Shown here piece after piece: positions 6,511 through 13,629 of a stretch of DNA of 14,291 nucleotides. The translations under genes were made by a program, and so were the position numbers. The notes beneath the pieces were generated by a model. That model was not told the origin of the DNA, did not search any database, and was given only the letters and a program-made list of their open reading frames with translations. The stretch is from JAVVHH01 sp032249615 (lineage in GTDB: Bacteria > Pseudomonadota > Alphaproteobacteria > Acetobacterales > Acetobacteraceae). The stretch spans positions 1 to 14,291 of the forward strand of contig JAVVHH010000097.1 in the NCBI GenBank assembly GCA_032249615.1, read 5' to 3'. Each line of letters opens with the position of its first letter. The first letter of the stretch is position 1.

Positions 6511-7921
6511 AGCCCGCCTCGAACCGGTTCGCCACCAGCCGGTCGAGCAGCCGCACCCCCCACCCCGTCGGCCCCGCCGCATGCCGGTCATCCGCGGCCG
6601 CGCGCGACTCCACGCCCGCGATGTCGAGATGCACCCACGGCATGTTCCCGGCGAAACCGTGCAGGAAGGCCGCCGCGTGGCACGCATCCGGCTGCCGCGT
6701 GCCGTCGCTGCACTGCCTGATGTCCGCGATCCCGGACTCCAGCACGTCGCGATACCCCTCGGCCACCGGCATCCGCCACGCGAGCTCGCCCACCGCCGAC
6801 CCGGCCGCCGCCACATGCGCCGCGAACTCGTCTTCGGGCGAGAACAGCCCGGCCATCTCGTGCCCCAGCGCCGTCACGATGCTCCCCGTCAACGTCGCCA
6901 GATCGATCGCCACCGCCGGCCGCACCCGGTCCTTCGTCCACAGCAGCGCGTCGGCCAGCACCAGCCGGCCTTCCGCATCGGTGTCCACGATCTCCACCGT
7001 CGTGCCGTCATACAGCCGCAGCACGTCGCCGGGCCGATAACTCGAGGCGCCGAACGCGTTCTCGGCCAGCGCCAGCACCGCGATTGCCGGCGCCGCCGAG
7101 CGCCGCCGCGCCAGCGCCAGCATCGCGCCCGCACAAGCCGCCGCCCCCGCCATGTCGGCCCGCATCTCCCACATCCCCTGCGCCGGCTTGATCGAGATCC
7201 CGCCGGTATCGAAGGTGATCCCCTTGCCGATGAACGCCACCGGCGGCGCTTCCCGCGTCCCCGCCCAGCGCAGCACCGCGAGATACGGCGGATGCACCGA
7301 GCCGCCGCCCACCGCGAGGATGCCCCCGAGCCCCTGGCTTCCCAGCGTCGCCGCGTCGAGCACGTCGAGCGTGATCCCCTCCCGCTCGAGCGCCCGCAGC
7401 CGCTCTACCATCCCCGCAGGCGTCAGCGTGTTGCTCGGCTCGGCGACGAGGTCGCGGGCGAACATCGCGCCCTCCACCCCCGGAGCGACGCGCCGCCAGG
7501 CCGCCTCCGCCGCCGCCGGGTCATCCACCAGCACGTCGATCCGCTCGACCAGCATGCGCTCCGGCATTCTGCCCGCCGGCTCCGCCCGCGTCCGCAGGCG
7601 GTCGAAGCGCCAGCTCCGCATCACGCCGCCGGCCGCCAGCGCCGCCGCCGCCTCGGCCGTGCGGCCCCGCGCATCCAGCGCCACATGGGTCAGCGCGTGC
7701 AGCCTCGCGATCGCCAGCGCCCCGGCCGCCTCGTAATCGAGCCCGGCGCCCATCCCCAGCAGCAGCACCCGCCGCTTCGTCCCGCCGACCTCCGCCACCT
7801 CGCCGAGCCGCCCGCGGAACCCCGCTGCCCGAGCCCGCTTGCGCTTTGGCGCCGTCTCGCCCGGCGGCACCGCGACCGCCCGCGCGGGCGCGTCGCTCTT
7901 CCGCCCGAACCGGACCTCCAC
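6509..7921 (-). CDS. M17 leucyl aminopeptidase family protein (divergent paralogue)
   Basis: This is a 470-residue cytosolic metallopeptidase of the leucyl aminopeptidase family, expected to use two metal ions to release N-terminal residues from peptides. The N-terminal domain is variable; the catalytic domain begins near residue 150. Expected ligands are present: K233 and D238 in GKGITFDTGG, D256 in RADMAGA, and D315 and E317, with catalytic K245 and R319. The family signature NTDAEGRL reads DTDAEGRL here (D313). The usual Gly-rich segment after the IAD motif is replaced by SDGTRQPDACHAAAFL. Two starts are possible: TTG at 7927 in a TTGA overlap, or GTG at 7921. I chose GTG because GAGG lies 7 bases before it but only 1 base before the TTG. 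It follows the canonical pepA directly, so the two are probably co-transcribed; substrate preference may differ. Confidence 0.9.
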   Translation of the reverse strand: MEVRFGRKSDAPARAVAVPPGETAPKRKRARAAGFRGRLGEVAEVGGTKRRVLLLGMGAGLDYEAAGALAIARLHALTHVALDARGRTAEAAAALAAGGVMRSWRFDRLRTRAEPAGRMPERMLVERIDVLVDDPAAAEAAWRRVAPGVEGAMFARDLVAEPSNTLTPAGMVERLRALEREGITLDVLDAATLGSQGLGGILAVGGGSVHPPYLAVLRWAGTREAPPVAFIGKGITFDTGGISIKPAQGMWEMRADMAGAAACAGAMLALARRRSAAPAIAVLALAENAFGASSYRPGDVLRLYDGTTVEIVDTDAEGRLVLADALLWTKDRVRPAVAIDLATLTGSIVTALGHEMAGLFSPEDEFAAHVAAAGSAVGELAWRMPVAEGYRDVLESGIADIRQCSDGTRQPDACHAAAFLHGFAGNMPWVHLDIAGVESRAAADDRHAAGPTGWGVRLLDRLVANRFEAG

Positions 7922-7923
7922 GC

Positions 7924-9387
7924 TCAAGCCTCGAAGTGGTCCGCCACCAGCCGGTCCAGCAGCCGCAGCCCGAACGCCGTCGCCCCCTTCGGCACCGTCG
8001 GGCTATCCTTGCTGCTCCACGCCATGCCCGCGATGTCCAGATGCGCCCACGGCCCACGCACGAAGCGCTGCACGAATTGCGCCCCGATGATCGCGCCGCC
8101 CGGCCGCCCGCCGATGTTCTTCATGTCGGCGATGTCCGACTTGATCAGCTTGTCGTACGCCTCCGTCAGCGGCATCCGCCACACCGGCTCCCCGGTCGCC
8201 TGCCCCGCCGCGATCAACCGCGTCGCCAGCGTGTCGTCGTTGCTGAACATCCCCGCGAACTCGTGCCCCAGGCTCACGATGATCGCGCCCGTCAGCGTCG
8301 CCATGTCCACCGTCAGTACCGGCTTGAACCGCTCCTGCGCGTACCAGATGGCGTCCGCCAGCAGCAGCCTTCCCTCCGCGTCGGTGTTCAGCACCTCGAT
8401 CGTCTGGCCGGACAGGCTGGTCACCACGTCGCCGGGCCGCAGCGCATTGCCCGCCGGCATGTTCTCCGAGAGCCCGACCACGCCGACGACGTTGGCCTTC
8501 GCCTTGCGCAGCGCCAGCGACGCCATGAGTCCCACGACGGCCCCCGCGCCCGCCATGTCCCATTTCATGTCGCCCATGCTGGCGCCGGGCTTGAGGCTGA
8601 TGCCGCCCGTGTCGAACGTGACGCCCTTGCCGACGAAGCACAGCGGCGCCGCATCCGCCTCGCCCCCCATCCACCGCATCACGACCAGCCGCGGCTCCCG
8701 TACGCTGCCCTGCGAGATCGCCAGCAGCGCGCCGAACCCCTTCTCGGTCAGCTCCTCGATGCCCATCACCTCGACCTCGAGTCCGAATTCGCTCAACCGC
8801 GCGCACCGATCCGCCATCTCGGCCGGATACAGCACGTTCGGCGGCTCCGTGATCAGGTCCCGCGCGATCTCGCTCCCGCGCGCGATCGCCTCCAGCGCCG
8901 GCCACGCCGCCTTCGCCGCGCCGACATCGTCGGTCAGCACCCGCACCGTGGTGAGCTTCGGCTTCGCGTCCGCTCCCTCCTTCGTCCGATACAGGTCGAA
9001 CCGGTAGGACCGCAGCTGCGCCCCCAGCGCCGCGTGGCCCGCATGCGCCGCCGGCATCCCATCGGCCGCGATCGTCACCACGCTGTCCCGCCCCAGCGCC
9101 GCGACCGCCGTCCCCGCCGCCAGCTCCATCCCCCGCTCGGTGTGATCGGCCGCCTTCCCCAACCCCACCAGCAGCACCCGCGACAGCCCGGCCCCCGGCG
9201 CCAGCACCATCGCCGTCTGCCCCTTCTTGCCGGTGAACTCCGCAGCCCCCGCCGCCCGCCCGATCGCGCCGCCGCAGGCCGCGTCCACCTGCTGCCAGAC
9301 CGCGGCCGGCTCTGCACCCTCGACCGCGAGCAAAACCAACGCCCCTTCGGTGGGGACGGCAGCGACGGCGAATTCGATGGCGACCAT
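7924..9387 (-). CDS. pepA: Leucyl aminopeptidase (M17, canonical)
   Basis: This is a 487-residue cytosolic aminopeptidase close to the usual family length of about 500. All two-metal-site and catalytic residues fit the E. coli PepA spacing at a constant offset: K254, D259, D277, D336 and E338 for metals, K266 and R340 for catalysis. The signature NTDAEGRL is intact at 334-341. The C-terminal segment IADMKNIGGRPGGAI is also canonical. The frame is open well upstream, but the ATG at 9387 is the right start: it follows AGGAAGAGG at short spacing and the product begins MVAIEFA as in relatives. Upstream codons would run into the divergent cysQ-like gene. Only 64 bases separate the two starts. The enzyme probably acts in peptide turnover and heads a two-gene operon with the paralogue downstream. 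Confidence 0.95.
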   Translation of the reverse strand: MVAIEFAVAAVPTEGALVLLAVEGAEPAAVWQQVDAACGGAIGRAAGAAEFTGKKGQTAMVLAPGAGLSRVLLVGLGKAADHTERGMELAAGTAVAALGRDSVVTIAADGMPAAHAGHAALGAQLRSYRFDLYRTKEGADAKPKLTTVRVLTDDVGAAKAAWPALEAIARGSEIARDLITEPPNVLYPAEMADRCARLSEFGLEVEVMGIEELTEKGFGALLAISQGSVREPRLVVMRWMGGEADAAPLCFVGKGVTFDTGGISLKPGASMGDMKWDMAGAGAVVGLMASLALRKAKANVVGVVGLSENMPAGNALRPGDVVTSLSGQTIEVLNTDAEGRLLLADAIWYAQERFKPVLTVDMATLTGAIIVSLGHEFAGMFSNDDTLATRLIAAGQATGEPVWRMPLTEAYDKLIKSDIADMKNIGGRPGGAIIGAQFVQRFVRGPWAHLDIAGMAWSSKDSPTVPKGATAFGLRLLDRLVADHFEA

Positions 9388-9451
9388 GAGACCTCTTCCT
9401 GAGCAGGACGCCGACCATAGCCATCGCGCCACCGCGCGGCTACAGAGGGGG
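9388..9451. promoter_or_regulatory. Short divergent gap between pepA and the cysQ-like gene
   Basis: These 64 bases separate two divergent starts and contain the ribosome binding sites of both: AGGAAGAGG on the minus strand and AGAGGGGG on the plus strand. I could not identify -10 or -35 boxes for either direction; the promoters may extend into the coding ends. The functional call rests on position only. Confidence 0.3.
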
Positions 9452-10219
9452 ATGAACAATACCGCGTTGCTCAACCTCGCGGCGGACCTGGCGCAGCAGG
9501 CCGGCGCGGTGATCCTCGCCGTCCGCGCCCGCGGCTTCGAAACCCTCCGCAAGACCGACCGCAGCCCGGTCACCGAAGCCGACCACGCCGCCGAGGCCAT
9601 CATCCTCGCCGGCCTCCGCGCCGCCACCCCCCACATCCCCGTCGTCGCCGAGGAAGAGATCGAAGCCGGCCACCGCCCCCACGCCACCGGCGAATACTGG
9701 CTCGTCGACCCCCTCGACGGCACCCGCGAATTCGCCGCCGGCCGCGACGAGTTCACCGTCAACATCGGCCTCGTGCGCGACGGCGCCGCCGTGCTCGGTG
9801 CCGTCGGCGTGCCGGCCTACGGCGAATTGTTCGGCGGCTTCACCGGCCCCGATGCCTGCGCCTGGAAATCCACCGGCGCCGCCCGCACCCCCATCCGCGC
9901 CCGCGCCACCCCCGCCGCCGGCCTCCACGTGCTGGCCAGCCGCCACTACGCCGGCGACCACCGGCTCGACGAGTTCCTCCAGGGCCGCCACGTCGCCGAA
10001 ATCAGCAACATCGGCTCCGCGCTCAAGATCGTCCGCCTCGCCGAGGGCGCCGGCGACCTCTACCCCCGCTTCGGCCGCACCATGGAGTGGGACACCGCCG
10101 CCCCGCAGGCGATCCTCGAGGCCGCCGGCGGCACGCTCTGCACCATGGCCGGCGACACCCTCCGCTACGGCAAGCCCGATTGGGCCAACCCGCCTTTCGT
10201 CTGCACGGGCCTGCCGTGA
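9452..10219 (+). CDS. cysQ: 3'(2'),5'-bisphosphate nucleotidase (CysQ-like inositol monophosphatase family)
   Basis: The 255-residue protein belongs to the Mg-dependent inositol monophosphatase superfamily and most resembles CysQ, which converts adenosine 3',5'-bisphosphate (PAP), left over from sulfate assimilation, to AMP. Metal-binding motifs are complete: VVAEEE at 64-69, WLVDPLDGTREF at 83-94 (D86, D89) and EWDTAAPQAILEAAGG with D214. The SPVTEADHAAE stretch at 38-48 is also typical. I chose the ATG at 9452, preceded by AGAGGGGG; upstream in-frame ATGs exist but would overlap the divergent pepA start. Its TGA overlaps the GTG of tsaC, so the two are probably translated together. A histidinol-phosphate or inositol phosphatase role cannot be excluded, but the DPLDGTREF form favours CysQ. 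Confidence 0.87.
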   Translation: MNNTALLNLAADLAQQAGAVILAVRARGFETLRKTDRSPVTEADHAAEAIILAGLRAATPHIPVVAEEEIEAGHRPHATGEYWLVDPLDGTREFAAGRDEFTVNIGLVRDGAAVLGAVGVPAYGELFGGFTGPDACAWKSTGAARTPIRARATPAAGLHVLASRHYAGDHRLDEFLQGRHVAEISNIGSALKIVRLAEGAGDLYPRFGRTMEWDTAAPQAILEAAGGTLCTMAGDTLRYGKPDWANPPFVCTGLP

Positions 10220-11199
10220 CCGAACGGCTCCGCGGCGAGGCCGGCATCGCCCGGGCCGCCGCTCTGCTCCGCGACGGCCAACTGGTCGCCTTCGGCACCG
10301 AAACGGTCTACGGCCTCGGCGCCGACGCCACCAACTCTGCCGCCGTCGCCGCCATCTTCGAAGCCAAGGGCCGCCCCCACTTCAACCCCCTGATCTGCCA
10401 CTACCCCGAGGCATCCGCCGCCTTCGCCGATGTCGTCGCCACCGACGCCGCCGAGCGCCTCGCCGCCGCCTTCTGGCCCGGCCCGCTCACCCTCGTGCTG
10501 CCCCGCCGCGTCACCTGCCCTGTCGCCCTCCTCGCCGGCGCCGGCCTCGACACGCTCGCCGTCCGCGTGCCCCGCGGCGACGACGCCCAAGCCCTGCTCC
10601 GCGCCGTCGCCCGCCCGATCGCCGCGCCCTCGGCCAACCGCTCCGGCCAAGTCTCGCCCACCAGCCCGGCCCATGTGCAAGACGGCCTCGCCGGCCGCAT
10701 CGCCGCCATCCTCGACAGCGGCCCCTGCTCGGTCGGCCTCGAGAGCACCGTGCTCGACCTCTCCGCCGGCGGCCCCTTCCTCCTCCGCCCCGGCGGCATC
10801 CCCGAAGAAGACATCGTCGCCACCATCGGCCCCATCGGCCGCGGCCTCACCCCGGGCCAGGCGGAACAGACCCGCACCCTGCGCTCCCCGGGCCTCCTCG
10901 TCTCCCACTACGCGCCCTCGCTCCCCGTCCGTCTCGCAGCCGGATCGCCCGGCCCCGACGAAGCCTGGCTCGCCTTCGGTCCACCGGCCGCCGACGCGCT
11001 GACGTTCCAACTCAGCAGTTCCAAAAACCTCGCCGAAGCCGCCTCCCTCCTGTTCGAAGGCCTCCGCTGGCTCGACCGCGAGGCCCAGCGCCGCGGTCTC
11101 CGCGCCATCGCCGTCGCCCCCATCCCCGCCCACGGCCTCGGCCGCGCCATCAACGACCGCCTCGAACGCGCCGCCGCGCCCCGTGGAGAGAACCCCTGA
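10216..11199 (+). CDS. tsaC: L-threonylcarbamoyladenylate synthase (Sua5/YrdC type)
   Basis: This enzyme makes threonylcarbamoyl-AMP from threonine, bicarbonate and ATP, the first step of the t6A37 modification of tRNAs reading ANN codons. The 327-residue length shows the longer Sua5 form: a YrdC domain (about 8-200), a linker with SPGLLVSHYAP near residue 225, and a C-terminal Sua5 domain. Key motifs are TVYGLGADA (30-38), KGRPHFNPL (51-59), PSANRSGQVSPT (S139-N141) and STVLDLS followed by LLRPGGIP. The start is GTG within a GTGA overlap with the cysQ-like gene, and no strong ribosome binding site is seen, so coupling is likely. It ends in a CTGA overlap with the amidase gene. The partner proteins TsaB, TsaD and TsaE are not in the window. 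Confidence 0.94.
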   Translation: MTERLRGEAGIARAAALLRDGQLVAFGTETVYGLGADATNSAAVAAIFEAKGRPHFNPLICHYPEASAAFADVVATDAAERLAAAFWPGPLTLVLPRRVTCPVALLAGAGLDTLAVRVPRGDDAQALLRAVARPIAAPSANRSGQVSPTSPAHVQDGLAGRIAAILDSGPCSVGLESTVLDLSAGGPFLLRPGGIPEEDIVATIGPIGRGLTPGQAEQTRTLRSPGLLVSHYAPSLPVRLAAGSPGPDEAWLAFGPPAADALTFQLSSSKNLAEAASLLFEGLRWLDREAQRRGLRAIAVAPIPAHGLGRAINDRLERAAAPRGENP

Positions 11200-12575
11200 G
11201 CCAAACCGCCAATTCCCCCGCCGACCTCGACGCCGAGGCGCTCCTCCGCCACTACGCCCGCGGCTCCCTCTCGCCGATCGAGGTGCTCCAGGCCGTCACC
11301 GAGCGCATCGCCCGCGACAATGCCGGCATCAACGCCTTCGCCGTGCTCGACTCCCGCGCCCTGGCCGCCGCCGGCGAAAGCACGCAGCGCTGGCGGGCCG
11401 GCCGCCCCATCGGCCTGCTCGACGGCGTCCCCTGCACGATCAAGGACCTCATCGACATCGCCGGCCTCCCCACCCGCAAGGGCAGCCGCACCACCGACCC
11501 GGCGCCCGCCGAAACCGACGCCCCCATCGTCCAGAACCTGAAGGCCGCCGGCGCAGTCATCGTCGGCAAGACCACCACCACCGAGTTCGGCTGGAAAACT
11601 CCCGGCGACTGCCCGCTCCACGGCATCACCCGCAACCCGCGCAGCCCGCGCCACACCACCGGCGGTTCGTCCTCCGGCGCCGCCGCCGCCGCGGCCGCCC
11701 ATTTCGGCCCCCTCCATGTCGGCACCGACGCGGGCGGCAGCATCCGCATCCCGGCCGCCTGGTGCGGCGTCGTCGGCCTCAAGCCCAGCTTCGGCCGCGT
11801 GCCGCAATGGCCGCTCGGCGCCTTCGCCCCCGTCGCCGTCGCCGGCCCGATCGCCCGCACCGTGCGCGACACCGCCCTGATGTTCTCCGCCCTGGCCTGC
11901 TGGGACGCCCGCGACCCCTACTGCGTCCCGCAGGAACCGCGCGACTGGCTCGCCGGCATCGAAGACGGCGTCGCCGGGCTCCGGATCGCCGTGCTCCGCC
12001 AGCCCGGCTTCGACGCCCCCGCCGACTCCGATTCCATCGCCGCCGTCGAGGAAGCCGCCCGCATTCTGGCCGAGGCCGGCGCCGAGATCGAAGAGGCCGA
12101 ACCCGACCTGCCCGACGCCAGCGCCCTCTTTACCCAACTCTGGAGCACCGCGCTCAAGCTGGTCGTCGACAACACCAGGCCCGACCGCCGCCCCCTGCTC
12201 GACGCCGGGCTCCTCGCCGTCGCCGGCCGCGACCCCATGCAGGCCACCGCTCTCATCGAAGGCATCGGCCTGCAGAACCAAGCCGCCCACGCCATGACCC
12301 GGCTCCACCGCAGCTACGACCTGGTCCTCTGCCCGACCGTCCCCAATCCGCCCCCGCTCGCCGACGCCGTCCTCGACGACCCCGTCGCCGCGCTCAACGC
12401 CAACTGGGCGCCTTGGACCTTCCTCTTCAACATGACCCGGCAGCCCGCCATCACCGTGCCCCTCGGCACCGGCCAGAATGGCCTGCCCCGCAGCGTCCAG
12501 TTCGCCGCCGCCCACTACCGCGACGACCTCGTCCTCCGCGCCGCCCGCGCGATCGAACGCGCCGCTACCCCTTGA
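11196..12575 (+). CDS. Amidase-signature family enzyme, probable CTG start
   Basis: This is a 459-residue hydrolase of the amidase signature family, which includes GatA, acylamidases and aryl amidases; the substrate is unknown. The Ser-cisSer-Lys triad is complete at K83 (CTIKDL), S158 (GGSSSGAAAA) and S182 (GTDAGGSIRIPA), with spacing equal to that of characterised members. No gatB or gatC is adjacent, so a GatCAB role is unlikely. The start is unusual. The frame has no nearby ATG, GTG or TTG before GTG 11283, but family-like N-terminal sequence (DAEALLRHYARGSLSPIE) lies upstream of that GTG. A CTG at 11196 follows GGAGAG by five bases and overlaps the tsaC stop as CTGA, so I take CTG as the start. 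An annotation pipeline may choose 11283 instead. The end overlaps the converging patatin gene by 11 bases. Confidence 0.88.
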   Translation: MSQTANSPADLDAEALLRHYARGSLSPIEVLQAVTERIARDNAGINAFAVLDSRALAAAGESTQRWRAGRPIGLLDGVPCTIKDLIDIAGLPTRKGSRTTDPAPAETDAPIVQNLKAAGAVIVGKTTTTEFGWKTPGDCPLHGITRNPRSPRHTTGGSSSGAAAAAAAHFGPLHVGTDAGGSIRIPAAWCGVVGLKPSFGRVPQWPLGAFAPVAVAGPIARTVRDTALMFSALACWDARDPYCVPQEPRDWLAGIEDGVAGLRIAVLRQPGFDAPADSDSIAAVEEAARILAEAGAEIEEAEPDLPDASALFTQLWSTALKLVVDNTRPDRRPLLDAGLLAVAGRDPMQATALIEGIGLQNQAAHAMTRLHRSYDLVLCPTVPNPPPLADAVLDDPVAALNANWAPWTFLFNMTRQPAITVPLGTGQNGLPRSVQFAAAHYRDDLVLRAARAIERAATP

Positions 12576-13629
12576 ACGGCCCCACCAGCTCCCGCTCGAC
12601 CTCTTCCGTGCCGCCGCGCCCGATCGTCTCCGCCTTGTTCGCGAAGAAATCCGCCGCCGCCGCATAGCCCGCCTCGTGCAGCCGGCTCAGCAGCAGCCAC
12701 GACGTGCTGCTCTTCGACACCGTGCCCAGCGACGCCAGGAACGCATCCGAACGGATCAGATGCAGATGCTTCGGCCGATACTTGCCGCGATACGCGATCC
12801 CCTGCGCCTGCAAATCCCGCAGCAGCGCGTTGATCGCCGCGATCCCGTTCATCTCCAGCACGACCGAGGCGTTGAACGTGATCTCGTTCAGCCGGTCCAG
12901 GATGTCCCGCGCCCCCGTGGGCGGCACCCCCGCAGCCCGGTCCAACGGATTGGCCAGAATCACGAACAGATCGTCCGCGTGGTCCAACAGCGGATCGAGC
13001 GCCGGGTTACCGAGATAGCCGCCGTCCCAATAGTCGACGCCCCCGATCTGCACCGCCCGGAACTCGCTCGGCAGGCACGCCGACGCCCGGATCGTGTCGA
13101 CCGTGACGCCGGGCTGCGTGAAGTTCGCCCGGTTGTTGGTGGCGATATCCGTCGCGGTGATGAACACCCGCGGCGCCCCCGCCCCGTTCAGCCGCCCCAG
13201 ACGCGCCGCCGGCAGCACCTGCTCCACGATCGGGCCGAGCACGTCGCGGTAGAACGGGTTGGTATAGGGCGACACCACCAGCCCCAGCGCCTGGAGCGCA
13301 ATGGCGCCCGGGTTCCAATCGATGTTCAGCCCCGCCAGCCCCAGCCCCAACGGCCCCGGCTCGCCGTAGAACAGCGCGTTGCCGCCCCGCGCACCCGCGT
13401 CCGAGATCGCCCGCCACAGCTCCGCCAGCCGCGTGCGCGCGAGCCCCGGCCCGCCCTCCGCCAGCCCGCTCGCCAGCACCGCCGCGTTCAGCGCACCGGC
13501 GCTCGCCCCGCTGATCGCGGCGATCTTCAGCCGCCCCGCCTCGACCTCCTCGAGCAGCCGGTCCAGCACACCCCAGGTGAACGCCCCGTGCGACCCGCCG
13601 CCCTGCAGCCCCAGCGCGACCCGCGTCAC
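12565..13629 (-). CDS. Patatin-like phospholipase family protein
   Basis: This is a 354-residue predicted Ser-Asp dyad lipid acyl hydrolase. The oxyanion loop GGGSHGAF is at residues 10-17, the nucleophile S43 sits in GASAG, and the catalytic Asp is D202 in DGGYLGNP, all as in bacterial patatins. There is no signal peptide, so it probably acts in the cytosol or at the inner leaflet of the membrane; the natural lipid is unknown. Some bacterial patatin-like proteins of this length are linked to polyhydroxybutyrate granules or membrane turnover, but nothing here decides. The start is GTG, with CGGAGG four bases upstream, overlapping the pgl stop as GTGA, so it is probably coupled to that gene. 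Its 3' end overlaps the amidase tail by 11 bases. Confidence 0.9.
   Translation of the reverse strand: MTRVALGLQGGGSHGAFTWGVLDRLLEEVEAGRLKIAAISGASAGALNAAVLASGLAEGGPGLARTRLAELWRAISDAGARGGNALFYGEPGPLGLGLAGLNIDWNPGAIALQALGLVVSPYTNPFYRDVLGPIVEQVLPAARLGRLNGAGAPRVFITATDIATNNRANFTQPGVTVDTIRASACLPSEFRAVQIGGVDYWDGGYLGNPALDPLLDHADDLFVILANPLDRAAGVPPTGARDILDRLNEITFNASVVLEMNGIAAINALLRDLQAQGIAYRGKYRPKHLHLIRSDAFLASLGTVSKSSTSWLLLSRLHEAGYAAAADFFANKAETIGRGGTEEVERELVGPFKG

Noticed and set aside
6581..9402. Very long plus-strand open frames (over 500-800 codons) antisense to both aminopeptidases
   Set aside because: They encode Arg/His/Pro-rich, low-complexity products typical of the opposite strand of GC-rich genes, while the minus strand encodes complete M17 enzymes with all catalytic residues.
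9388..9765. N-terminal extension of pepA up to 9765
   Set aside because: It would overlap the cysQ-like gene on the other strand by over 300 bases and has no PepA similarity; the ATG at 9387 has a good ribosome binding site.
9798..11195. Long upstream extension of the amidase frame through cysQ and tsaC
   Set aside because: The extension is a shadow of two well-identified genes and is Arg/Pro-rich; real amidase sequence begins only at about 11196.
10908..12665. 585-codon minus-strand frame opposite tsaC and the amidase
   Set aside because: Its Gly/Val/Glu/Asp-rich product shows no family motifs, and the opposite strand carries complete catalytic triads.
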